NCBI GenBank assembly: GCA_016865955.1
Contig: VGNW01000127.1
Span: 1 to 6,712, forward strand
DNA length: 6,712 nucleotides
Reading direction: 5' to 3'
Origin: Chloroflexota bacterium
GTDB taxonomy: Bacteria > Chloroflexota > Dehalococcoidia > SZUA-161
Below, one piece after another: positions 1 through 5,471 of this stretch. A model generated the notes under the pieces. The model worked only from the letters and a program-made list of their open reading frames with translations, had not been told where the DNA came from and did not search any database. Positions within the stretch are counted from its first letter, which is position 1, and each line of letters opens with the position of its first letter. The position numbers and the translations under genes are program-made.

Positions 1-663
1 GACGGTGACCTTCGTGCCCATCTGCCAGGTGGGATGCCTCAGCGCATCCTCGGGCGTGACTGCCGCAAGCTGCACCTCTGATTTGAGACGGAACGGCCCC
101 CCCGAGGCGGTCAGGATAAGGCGGGCGATTTCCTTCCTGTCCTCGCCGCTCAGGCATTGCCAGATGGCGCTGTGCTCGCTGTCTATGGGGAGTATCTCCA
201 CGCCGTGCTTACGCGCCTCGGCGGACACAATCTCCCCCGCCATCACCAGCACCTCTTTGTTCGCCAGAGCCACCGTCTTGCCCGCCCTGATAGCGGCAAG
301 CGTGGGAGCCAGCCCCGCTTTGCCCGCAGTAGCCACTACTACAAGGTCGACCTGGGGATGGGCGGCTATCTCCTCTATAGGGACATGGCGGGCTCTGGAT
401 ATCTTCTCACCATCAGCGAGGACATGGGATTCACCCTCACCCTGACCTCTCCCGTCAAGGGAGAGGAGAGAAGCGACGGCTTCGGTAGATACCAGCTTGG
501 GCTTGAACTCGCGTGCCTGACCTTTGAGCAGGGTGAGATTCCTGCCGCTCGCCAGAGCGACGACCTCGAATCTCTGCGGGAAGGCGCGAACGACCTCGAG
601 CGTCTGCCGCCCTATTGAGCCAGTGGAGCCCAGAATTGCCAGCCGCTTCACCCGACGAACCAT
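1..663 (-). CDS. dxr: 1-deoxy-D-xylulose 5-phosphate reductoisomerase, N-terminal part (cut by window edge)
   Basis: Converts DXP to 2-C-methyl-D-erythritol 4-phosphate with NADPH and a divalent metal, the committed step of the cytosolic MEP isoprenoid pathway. The frame is open from an ATG at 663 to the left edge, giving 221 of roughly 390-400 residues. Visible motifs: the NADPH-binding GSTGSIG (residues 12-18), ATAGKAGL before the second half of the Rossmann domain, ALANKEVLV, the metal-binding IDSEHSA (D161 and E163, matching E. coli D150 and E152), ASGGPFR, and HPTWQMG near the edge. The ATG start overlaps the end of cdsA by 16 nt. A GTG at 651 overlaps the cdsA stop as GTGA and gives VKRLAILGSTGSIG, closer to the usual N-terminus, so it is a real alternative. 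No strong Shine-Dalgarno sequence precedes either start, so translation is probably coupled to cdsA. Residues about 65-78 are encoded by a palindromic repeat. Confidence 0.95.
   Translation of the reverse strand, partial: MVRRVKRLAILGSTGSIGRQTLEVVRAFPQRFEVVALASGRNLTLLKGQAREFKPKLVSTEAVASLLSLDGRGQGEGESHVLADGEKISRARHVPIEEIAAHPQVDLVVVATAGKAGLAPTLAAIRAGKTVALANKEVLVMAGEIVSAEARKHGVEILPIDSEHSAIWQCLSGEDRKEIARLILTASGGPFRLKSEVQLAAVTPEDALRHPTWQMGTKVTV
434..469. repeat. palindromic repeat-family copy embedded in the dxr coding sequence
   Basis: A palindrome CCTCTCCC (446-453), loop GTCAA, GGGAGAGG (459-466), preceded by CCCTCACC and followed by AGA, resembles the two 45-bp intergenic repeats at 2230-2274 and 3108-3152. 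All three share CCCTCACC, the CCTCTCCC/GGGAGAGG stem and the trailing AGA; they differ in the loop and the spacer. Here it is translated in frame on the minus strand as part of a Gly/Glu-rich stretch (SLDGRGQGEGE). It sits in the variable segment between the first Rossmann strands and ATAGKAGL of Dxr. The similarity is seen directly; common origin is inferred. Confidence 0.6.
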
Positions 664-1466
664 CTCAAACAATAGTATACTACAACGCCGGTGAAGACAA
701 TGCTGTCCAGCCGGTCGAGGATGCCGCCGTGCCCGGGAATCAGATTGCCTGCCTCTTTCACGCCCACACTGCGTTTCAGCTTGGACTCGGCGAGGTCGCC
801 CAACTGGGCAAAGACGGCGATGAGGAAGCCGAGGAGAACCATCTTGGCATATCCAATGCCTGTATCGAGAAGCACCGACAGCACTACTGCCGCTACCAGC
901 GCTCCCACGAGCCCACCGGCTGCGCCCTCCCAGGTCTTGCCCGGGGATACCTTGGGCGCCATCTTGTGCCTGCCAAAAGCACGGCCGACAAAGTAGGCGC
1001 TGGTATCCACGGCGAAGGTAGAGAAAAGGGCGATGAACACCCAGTCTCTGCCGTAGGAGTTCATTATCAACACCCAGTAGCTGAGGAGCCAGCCGATATA
1101 GAACACGCCTGCCATGCTCGCAGCCCAGCTTACCACCGTTCTCTCTCCGGACCGTATCGGTAATAGCACCATGAGCAGGGGTATTAACACCGCCGACGTC
1201 ACCAGCGAGAAGGTCACCAAGAGCTTCGTGGATTCCGAGGCGTATGAAGGGTCATAGTAAGCATTGAAGATGAAGAACAGCGTCCACAGCGTCCCGAAGA
1301 TAGTGAAGGGCTGCCATCCTCTCTGCGAGACCATATTGTAGAATTCCAAAGCGCCCAACAGCGCAGCGATAGCCACAACAATGGAAAACCAGGGGTTCTC
1401 AAACCAGATGGCAGCGATGAGGACGGGGACGAAGACGATTGAGCTTAGTACTCTCTGCCTGAGCAT
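648..1466 (-). CDS. cdsA: phosphatidate cytidylyltransferase (CDP-diglyceride synthase)
   Basis: Integral membrane enzyme that condenses CTP with phosphatidic acid to CDP-diacylglycerol, the precursor of anionic and zwitterionic phospholipids. The product is 272 aa, normal for the family, with about eight hydrophobic segments (for example near 8-38, 55-70, 83-103, 117-135, 142-160, 185-200, 208-222 and 256-270). The family signature lies at residues 228-254: SKLKR, then KEAGNLIPGHGG, then LDRLD. The usual KD pair in this signature is KE here (K237-E238), the only departure from the pattern as I recall it. The ATG start gives MLRQRVLSSI, a typical N-terminus; the Shine-Dalgarno is weak. The gene follows uppS by 31 nt and its stop lies inside the start of dxr. 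It is almost certainly cotranscribed with both. Confidence 0.95.
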   Translation of the reverse strand: MLRQRVLSSIVFVPVLIAAIWFENPWFSIVVAIAALLGALEFYNMVSQRGWQPFTIFGTLWTLFFIFNAYYDPSYASESTKLLVTFSLVTSAVLIPLLMVLLPIRSGERTVVSWAASMAGVFYIGWLLSYWVLIMNSYGRDWVFIALFSTFAVDTSAYFVGRAFGRHKMAPKVSPGKTWEGAAGGLVGALVAAVVLSVLLDTGIGYAKMVLLGFLIAVFAQLGDLAESKLKRSVGVKEAGNLIPGHGGILDRLDSIVFTGVVVYYCLRWFVG

Positions 1467-1481
1467 TCGCTGCTAGAGAGC

Positions 1482-1499
1482 GAGGAACGGGGATTCCTC
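1482..1499 (-). other. small stem-loop in the uppS-cdsA junction
   Basis: A perfect 6-bp inverted repeat GAGGAA/TTCCTC with a 6-nt loop overlaps the uppS stop codon and lies 15 nt before the cdsA start. No T-run follows on the minus strand, so it does not look like a terminator. It might modulate coupling or RNA stability, or be chance. Confidence 0.3.
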
Positions 1500-2223
1500 A
1501 AGCCCTTTTAGCTTCTCCTTGTGCTGTCAATCCGCCGAACCGGCGCTCCCGCTGGCTGTACGCCAACAGCGCCTTCTCGATTTCCGCTTCTTTGAAATCG
1601 GGCCAGAGCGTGGTAGTGGAGTAGAACTCGCTATAGGCAGCCTGCCAGATGAGGAAGTTGCTCAGCCGCATCTCGCCGCCGGTGCGGACGATGAGGTCGG
1701 GTTCCGGGATATCCGCAGTATAAAGATACCTGTTGAAAAGAGACTCGTTTACTTCCTCCGGCGGGACCCCGTCCTTCATCATGCGGCGGATGGCTTCCAG
1801 TATCTCGGCACGTCCGCCGTAATCGAAGGCGACGCTGAGGTTTAGCCCGCTGTTATTCCGGGTCAGCTCCACGGCATCACGTACCTTTTCCTGCAAGATT
1901 TTATCCAGTGAATCGATTCTGCCCAGATGGCGCAGCCTGGCATTCTTTTTGTGCAGAGCCTTCGTCTCGCGGTCTATCATCTCCGCCAGGATACGAAACA
2001 GCCCGCTGATTTCTTCATTGGGACGTCTCCAGTTCTCCGTGGAAAAGGCGAACAGGGTGAGATATTTCACCCCATAGTTATCGAAACATTCTACAATGCG
2101 CTGCACATTATCAGTGCCGGCTTTATGGCCGGCGAGCCTGGGGAGGCCGCGCTGCCTCGCCCATCTCCCGTTGCCGTCCATGATGATGGCAACATGGGTT
2201 GGAATAGGTGTAATTTTATTCAC
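1498..2223 (-). CDS. uppS: isoprenyl transferase (undecaprenyl diphosphate synthase, cis-prenyltransferase)
   Basis: Elongates farnesyl diphosphate with isopentenyl diphosphate in cis to undecaprenyl diphosphate, the lipid carrier for cell-wall polymers. The product is 241 aa, normal length. Motifs: IMDGNGRWA with the catalytic D16, the substrate-handling FSTENW (60-65), FDYGGR (133-138), and RTGGEMRLSNFLIWQ from R180 (the usual form is RTSGEQRLSNFL), with the later conserved glutamate E199 in AYSEFY. The start is GTG at 2223 (MNKITPIPTHVAIIMDGNG); the distance to the DGNG motif supports it. The nearest Shine-Dalgarno-like sequence is AGGGGG about 10 nt upstream, contributed by the repeat at 2230-2274 and partly paired in a small hairpin. 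It lies 95 nt after frr. The pathway links directly to Dxr, which feeds isoprenoid precursor supply. Confidence 0.96.
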   Translation of the reverse strand: MNKITPIPTHVAIIMDGNGRWARQRGLPRLAGHKAGTDNVQRIVECFDNYGVKYLTLFAFSTENWRRPNEEISGLFRILAEMIDRETKALHKKNARLRHLGRIDSLDKILQEKVRDAVELTRNNSGLNLSVAFDYGGRAEILEAIRRMMKDGVPPEEVNESLFNRYLYTADIPEPDLIVRTGGEMRLSNFLIWQAAYSEFYSTTTLWPDFKEAEIEKALLAYSQRERRFGGLTAQGEAKRA

Positions 2224-2241
2224 TGAGGGTAAACCCCCTCA
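2224..2241 (-). promoter_or_regulatory. hairpin over the uppS ribosome-binding region
   Basis: On the transcript strand TGAGGG, loop GGTTTA, CCCTCA ends immediately before the GTG start of uppS. The first arm holds most of the only purine-rich (GAGGGGG) Shine-Dalgarno candidate. A 6-bp stem here could reduce ribosome access. It is formed by the repeat edge plus local sequence. Seen directly as a dyad; the regulatory effect is inferred. Confidence 0.35.
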
Positions 2242-2274
2242 CCTTAATCCTCTCCCTCGGCGGGGAGAGGAGAT
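2230..2274. repeat. 45-bp palindromic dispersed repeat, copy 1
   Basis: This stretch is identical over 45 bases to 3108-3152, in the same orientation. It contains a GC-rich hairpin: CCTCTCCC (2249-2256), loop TCGGCG, GGGAGAGG (2263-2270). It begins 7 bases upstream of the uppS start. A diverged relative lies in dxr (434-469). Size, palindromy and intergenic position fit a REP-like family. No repeat-encoded protein is present here. Confidence 0.85.
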
Positions 2275-2281
2275 TAGATAC

Positions 2282-2299
2282 CCACGGGCAAACCCGTGG
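2282..2299. repeat. short perfect palindrome in the frr-uppS gap
   Basis: CCACGGG, loop CAAA, CCCGTGG forms a strong 7-bp stem 19 nt downstream of the frr stop. There is no T-run on the minus side, so it is not a standard intrinsic terminator. It may protect the frr mRNA 3' end or belong to the palindromic repeats that crowd this operon. Confidence 0.5.
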
Positions 2300-2318
2300 C
2301 ACTCTGACCTTTGGGTGA

Positions 2319-2879
2319 TTAGAACTCCAGAAGCTCCGTCTCTTTGTTCTTGGCTATACGGTCGGTTTCCTCGATAAACTTGTCGGTAAGCTGCTGCAAC
2401 TTGGTCATGAGACGTTTCTGCTCGTCTTCCGAAATCTCCCTGTTGTCCTTGAGCTTGCGTAAACCGTCCACGGCGTCTCGCCTCACATTGCGCACCGCCA
2501 CCTTGCCCTCCTCCACCCTCTTGCGCACCATCTTCACCAGCTGGTTGCGCCGTTCCTCGGTGAGCTGCGGGATGGGCAGCCTGATGATATTGCCGTCGTT
2601 AGCAGGATTTAAACCGAGGTCAGATTTGAGTATCGCCTTCTCGATATTGGGCAGTACCGTTTTGTCCCAGGGCTGAATCACAAGCATCCTGGGATCAGGA
2701 GTGGATATGCCTGCAATCTGGTTGAGGGGCACCTGTACGCCGTGATACTCAACCTGGATATGCTCCACCAGACCCGGATTAGCCCTTCCGGTGCGTACGG
2801 TTGCCAGCTCGTGCTTGAGGACATCGACTGCCTTGCGCATCCTGCCGTCTGCGTTCTGGAGGACTTCTTCACCGCTCAT
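2319..2879 (-). CDS. frr: ribosome recycling factor (RRF)
   Basis: Cytosolic factor that, with EF-G, splits post-termination ribosomes so that they can be reused. The product is 186 aa, the normal length (about 185). It shows the long-helix N-terminal region with KHELATVRTGRANP (22-35), the beta-sandwich domain II around PLNQIAGISTPDPRMLVIQPWD (51-72, with the conserved PD-R-L motif), then LPIPQLTEERR and the conserved RNVRRDA (130-136), whose arginines contact rRNA, and a C-terminal helix rich in charged residues. The ATG start is preceded at 8 nt by GGCGGGG, an acceptable Shine-Dalgarno. The gene stands between two repeat-filled gaps (432 nt upstream, 95 nt downstream), unlike the tight junctions elsewhere in this operon. 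I see no convincing separate promoter, but the large upstream gap allows one. Confidence 0.97.
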   Translation of the reverse strand: MSGEEVLQNADGRMRKAVDVLKHELATVRTGRANPGLVEHIQVEYHGVQVPLNQIAGISTPDPRMLVIQPWDKTVLPNIEKAILKSDLGLNPANDGNIIRLPIPQLTEERRNQLVKMVRKRVEEGKVAVRNVRRDAVDGLRKLKDNREISEDEQKRLMTKLQQLTDKFIEETDRIAKNKETELLEF

Positions 2880-2942
2880 AATTCATACCCCGCCACATTT
2901 ATTTACAGAGATCGCTGAAATGTTTTTCTTCAAGCCCCTTAG

Positions 2943-2990
2943 TCCCCCAATCTTGGGGGAGAAGAGGAAAATTTGGGGGACACCCCCAAA
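2943..2990. repeat. pair of G-run/C-run palindromes
   Basis: Two adjacent hairpins: TCCCCCA, ATCT, TGGGGGA (2943-2960), and a perfect 8-bp stem TTTGGGGG, ACA, CCCCCAAA (2972-2990). Because the arms are nearly the same sequence, the first C-arm can also pair with the second G-arm, so alternative folds exist. Further CCCCC follows at 2991. They probably belong to a dispersed repeat, since the composition is unlike the genes around. Confidence 0.6.
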
Positions 2991-3043
2991 CCCCCGAGCA
3001 GGAGGGTTCCTTCACCTCTATTTCAACCACCTGTATTCCCCCT

Positions 3044-3086
3044 CCTTCCCCGGAAGGATTGGGGAAAGGGCGAAGGCACTTCGCCC
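3044..3086. repeat. two further short palindromes in the pyrH-frr gap
   Basis: CCTTCC, CC, GGAAGG (3044-3057) and GGGCGAA, GGCAC, TTCGCCC (3068-3086). Each is a perfect stem of 6 or 7 bp, and the two are separated by only 10 bases. Together with neighbouring palindromes they form a mosaic of short inverted repeats upstream of frr. Confidence 0.5.
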
Positions 3087-3107
3087 CTACAGTTCGGGGA
3101 CGCTGGA

Positions 3108-3152
3108 TAAACCCCCTCACCTTAATCCTCTCCCTCGGCGGGGAGAGGAGAT
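3108..3152. repeat. 45-bp palindromic dispersed repeat, copy 2
   Basis: Identical to 2230-2274 over 45 bases and in the same orientation, 878 bases away. Hairpin arms are CCTCTCCC (3127-3134) and GGGAGAGG (3141-3148) around TCGGCG. The bases on either side differ between copies, which sets the boundaries of the repeat. With copy 1 it brackets frr. Confidence 0.85.
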
Positions 3153-3218
3153 CAATATCAAGGTATTTGCGCAATTGAGCACTAGTTCTTAGTTGCGTAA
3201 GATGACGTTATTATGATT

Positions 3219-3278
3219 CCGTTCGCCCTGAGCTTGTCGAAGGGCGCGTTCATGGTTCGACAAGCTCACCACGAACGG
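3219..3278. repeat. 60-bp long palindrome with flanking 7-bp direct repeats
   Basis: The arms are CCGTTCG (3219-3225) with CGAACGG (3272-3278) and GAGCTTGTCGAA (3230-3241) with TTCGACAAGCTC (3256-3267), giving a 7-bp and a 12-bp stem separated by a 4x4 internal loop (CCCT/ACCA), and a 14-nt apical loop. The direct repeat ATTATGA lies on both sides (3210-3216 and 3283-3289), 2 and 4 bases from the palindrome, as a target duplication might. It starts 34 bases after the pyrH stop. It resembles GAGCTTGTCGAA-type palindromes I recall from many environmental bacterial genomes. Confidence 0.8.
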
Positions 3279-3311
3279 CTTGATTATGACGCCTTTCTGT
3301 GCAAATAGGTA

Positions 3312-4046
3312 CTAATCGCCGCTGTGAACCAGTGTGCCGATAAGCTCCCCTATTACCACCCGCTCCAAGCTACGGGGAGCCCGCAGGTCGAAAACGATTA
3401 TGGGCAGTTTGTTGTCCATACACAGGGAGAGCGCGGTGGAATCCATCACCTCGAGCCTCATCCGCAGGGCATCGAGATAGGTCAGTTTATCGAACCTCTT
3501 GGCTTTGGCGTTCACCTGAGGGTCGCAGTCATAGACACCGTCCACCTTGTTCTTCGCCATGAGCAGGACGTCGGCGCCGATCTCCACGGCTCGCAGGGCT
3601 GCCGCCGTATCCGTGGTCATATAGGGGTTGCCCGTTCCTGCGGCAAAGATAACCACCCGACCCTTCTCGAGATGCCTGATAGCGCGCCTTCTGATGTACG
3701 GCTCTGCGATAGCCTGTATCGAAATGGCGCTCTGCGTCCGGGTGACCACGCCTTCTTTTTCCAGAGCGTCCTGAAGGGCGAGCGCATTTATCAGCGTGGC
3801 GAGCATTCCGGCGTAATCGGCAGTGGCGCGGTCCATACCTCTGGCTTCGGCAGCCGCGCCGCGCCAGATATTGCCGCCGCCCACGACGACGGCAACCTGG
3901 ATACCGCTGCCAACTATCCGCTTCAACTGGCGAGCGATATTCTCCACGGTGGCGGAGTCGATGCCGTACTCAGCTTCCCCCATGAGAGCCTCGCCACTCA
4001 GCTTCAGCAGAACACGCTTGTATTTGGAACTAAGCGTCTTTTCCAT
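3312..4046 (-). CDS. pyrH: UMP kinase (uridylate kinase)
   Basis: Phosphorylates UMP to UDP with ATP in the cytosol, feeding UTP and CTP synthesis; bacterial UMP kinases are amino-acid-kinase-fold hexamers. With the ATG at 4046 the product is 244 aa, normal for the family. Motifs: KLSGEALMG (15-23), the glycine-rich VVGGGNIWRG (54-63), GMDRATADYAGMLAT (70-84), the nucleotide-binding GTGNPYMTTDTAAALRA (137-152; the common form reads PFFTTDTAA), NKVDGVYDCDP (166-176) and MDSTALSLCMDN (201-212). A TTG at 4070 would add eight residues (SASSWGW region); I prefer the ATG because the extension reads the tsf frame-shifted C-terminus and MEKTLSSKYKRVLLKLSGE fits homologues. The start lies inside the end of tsf (17-nt overlap), so translation is probably coupled. 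The gene is followed by the 60-bp palindrome. Confidence 0.96.
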   Translation of the reverse strand: MEKTLSSKYKRVLLKLSGEALMGEAEYGIDSATVENIARQLKRIVGSGIQVAVVVGGGNIWRGAAAEARGMDRATADYAGMLATLINALALQDALEKEGVVTRTQSAISIQAIAEPYIRRRAIRHLEKGRVVIFAAGTGNPYMTTDTAAALRAVEIGADVLLMAKNKVDGVYDCDPQVNAKAKRFDKLTYLDALRMRLEVMDSTALSLCMDNKLPIIVFDLRAPRSLERVVIGELIGTLVHSGD

Positions 4047-4545
4047 CCAGCCCCAGCTCGAAGCGGACAAATCTTCTTACCTGGATGTTCTCTCTTACCC
4101 TGGAGACAGACTCCGTGATAAGGTCCTGTACCTTTTTCGACGGGTCTTTTATGAAAGGCTGCAGCAGTAGAATGTCCTCATCGGCAGCTTCCGTGCCCTC
4201 CGGCACATCGTTGCGATTGACGTACCTGGGGCAGGCGCCTACCACCTGCATGGCTATGTCATGCGCCAGGCTCTTGAACTCCGGAGTGCGCGCCACGAAA
4301 TCGCTCTCGCAGTTAACCTCCACCAGAGCACCGACTTTGCTTCCGGTGTGGACATAAGCCTCAATGAGTCCCTGAGATGCAACCCGGGCCTCTTTCTTCT
4401 TCGCCAGCGCATGACCCTTCTGCCTCAAAATCCCGGCAGCGGCAGCGATATCGCCCTTAGTCTCCTGCAAGGCACGCTTGCAGTCCATAATTCCGGCATT
4501 AGTCTGCTCACGCAGTATCTTTATAGCTTCCGCAGAGACCTGCAT
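4030..4545 (-). CDS. tsf: translation elongation factor Ts, short form
   Basis: Guanine-nucleotide exchange factor that releases GDP from EF-Tu. The product is only 171 aa, against about 283 in E. coli and 196 in Thermus. The N-terminal UBA-like domain carries the conserved NAGIMDCKRALQET (16-29). The EF-Tu-contacting core has VEVNCESDFVAR (75-86), with D82-F83 matching the nucleotide-exchange DF of E. coli; the usual TDFV is SDFV here. The C-terminus resembles that of Thermus EF-Ts (LLQPFIKD, then RENIQVRRFVRFELG), but the helical segment between PRYV and LLQPF is about 30 residues shorter, and the second core subdomain and coiled coil of the E. coli form are absent. The start overlaps the rpsB stop as TAATG, with a good Shine-Dalgarno. 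The stop lies inside pyrH. No frame break is visible, so I take it as a naturally compact protein. Confidence 0.96.
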   Translation of the reverse strand: MQVSAEAIKILREQTNAGIMDCKRALQETKGDIAAAAGILRQKGHALAKKKEARVASQGLIEAYVHTGSKVGALVEVNCESDFVARTPEFKSLAHDIAMQVVGACPRYVNRNDVPEGTEAADEDILLLQPFIKDPSKKVQDLITESVSRVRENIQVRRFVRFELGLDGKDA

Positions 4546-5366
4546 TATTTCCCCCTACTTTCACTGGCAACAGAACTTACTCGAGTTTTCCCGGATTCCG
4601 CAGCCGCAGGCTGCCCTGACGCCGGCGCTGCCTCAGGCGTTGCTTTAACCTCGCCGGCGAACTTTTCCGCCAGCGCCTCACGCGCCTGCTTACCCTGCAG
4701 GACTGCATCGGCGATAACGGAACAGAACAGCGCTACCGCCCTTATGGCATCGTCGTTCCCGGGAACCGGGTGGTCGATTTCATCGGGGTCGCAGTTAGTG
4801 TCCACCACGGCGATGATGGGCACGCCGACGCGCTTCGCCTCGGCGACTGCATTCCGTTCCTTGGACGGGTCTATGATGAACAACGCTCCGGGGATTCGAG
4901 TCATCTCCTTGACCCCACCCAGCAGCCGGTTGAGATGCGCCATCTCCTTTTCCAGCTTCAAGACCTCTTTTTTAGGCAGGCGCTCCAGCTCGCCGCGAGC
5001 CTTGCGGTCCTCCAGGCGCACCAGAAAGTCTATGCGGGACTGTATAGTGGTGAAGTTGGTGAGCATCCCGCCGAGCCAGCGCTGATTGACATAGAACATA
5101 CCGCAGCGTTTGGCTTCAGTCTCGATAGCCTCCTGAGCCTGCTTCTTGCTGCCCACGAAAATTATATCCTCGCCCTGCGCCACGATGTCGCGAATGAATT
5201 CACAGGCTTTGCTCAGCATGACCACCGTCTGCTCGAGGTCGATGATATGGATTCCGTTGCGCTGACTGAAGATATACTGCTTCATCTTCGGGTTCCAGCG
5301 ACCTACCTGATGCCCGAAGTGAACCCCTGCCTCCAGCAACAGCTTCATCGATACCGTTTCTGCCAT
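4545..5366 (-). CDS. rpsB: 30S ribosomal protein S2
   Basis: Structural protein of the small ribosomal subunit, needed for S1 binding and efficient initiation in many bacteria. The product is 273 aa. The S2 family hallmarks are clear: LLEAGVHFGHQVGRWNPKMKQYI from residue 10, NGIHIIDLEQT (37-47), VGSKKQAQEAI (71-81), YVNQRWLGGMLTNF (92-105), IPGALFIIDPSKE (158-170), and VPIIAVVDTNCDPDEIDHPVPGNDDAIRA (182-210). Residues from about 232 onward form an Ala/Pro/Ser-rich, probably disordered tail, longer than in E. coli S2 (241 aa). The ATG at 5366 gives MAETVSMKLLLEAG; GGAG abuts the ATG directly and AAGGATAAGG lies farther upstream, so spacing is unusual, and an in-frame ATG at residue 7 is the alternative. 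It is the first gene of the operon and is followed directly by tsf. Confidence 0.97.
   Translation of the reverse strand: MAETVSMKLLLEAGVHFGHQVGRWNPKMKQYIFSQRNGIHIIDLEQTVVMLSKACEFIRDIVAQGEDIIFVGSKKQAQEAIETEAKRCGMFYVNQRWLGGMLTNFTTIQSRIDFLVRLEDRKARGELERLPKKEVLKLEKEMAHLNRLLGGVKEMTRIPGALFIIDPSKERNAVAEAKRVGVPIIAVVDTNCDPDEIDHPVPGNDDAIRAVALFCSVIADAVLQGKQAREALAEKFAGEVKATPEAAPASGQPAAAESGKTRVSSVASESRGK
4551..4556 (-). promoter_or_regulatory. tsf ribosome-binding site
   Basis: AGGGGG lies 5 nt before the tsf ATG, within the last codons of rpsB. It is the clearest Shine-Dalgarno in the operon and fixes the tsf start even though the rpsB stop overlaps it (TAATG). Confidence 0.7.
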
Positions 5367-5436
5367 CTCCTGAAACCTTATCCTTCTACATTATCCAGCC
5401 CTGCACAGCCGTAACAGGGTATGCAGACCAGAGATT

Positions 5437-5467
5437 GTTAATCGCCTAAGACCGTTTTTAGGCTAAC
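5437..5467 (-). promoter_or_regulatory. stem-loop in the rpsB leader
   Basis: On the minus strand GTTA-GCCTAA pairs with TTAGGC-(GAT bulge)-TAAC around an 8-nt loop: 10 bp in two blocks. It begins at the predicted transcription start, 70 nt before the rpsB start codon. It could be a 5'-protective stem, an operator dyad over +1, or a binding site for S2 feedback; the sequence alone does not decide. No T-run follows it. Confidence 0.4.
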
Positions 5468-5471
5468 GAAC

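Larger units (their letters stand above)
2880..3311. other. repeat-filled gap between pyrH and frr, no gene
   Basis: These 432 bases show no believable coding sequence. The open frame at 2899-3174 (minus) only translates repeats. Contents from left to right: an AT-rich frr leader, a cluster of G/C-run palindromes (2943-3086), copy 2 of the 45-bp repeat (3108-3152), an AT-rich spacer, a 60-bp palindrome (3219-3278), and a short tail to the pyrH stop. No T-tract terminator is seen. The stems could still attenuate the operon before frr. Confidence 0.7.

Noticed and set aside
5..618. Plus-strand frames opposite dxr
   Set aside because: The minus frame gives a continuous Dxr with all N-terminal motifs, which explains the coding signal here.
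2282..2299. Intrinsic terminator after frr
   Set aside because: The stem is strong but no T-run follows on the minus strand, and uppS lies directly downstream in the same operon.
2230..3152. CRISPR array
   Set aside because: Only two identical copies 878 bases apart with a housekeeping gene between them; no regular spacers and no cas genes.
2899..3174. 91-codon minus-strand open frame between pyrH and frr
   Set aside because: It is a translation of palindromic repeats (45-bp repeat, G/C-run and short stems). It shows no domain-like pattern.
3164..3307. Near-inverted repeats TATTTGCGCA and TGTGCAAATA around the 60-bp palindrome
   Set aside because: Only 10 bases with one mismatch and AT-rich; too weak to call terminal inverted repeats of an element.
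3324..4118. 264-codon plus-strand frame opposite pyrH
   Set aside because: It lies antisense to a clear UMP kinase gene; its peptide shows no family motif and its openness follows from the codon pattern of pyrH.
4261..5085. 274-codon plus-strand frame opposite tsf and rpsB
   Set aside because: Antisense shadow of two strongly conserved genes; Ser/Ala/Arg-rich low-complexity product.
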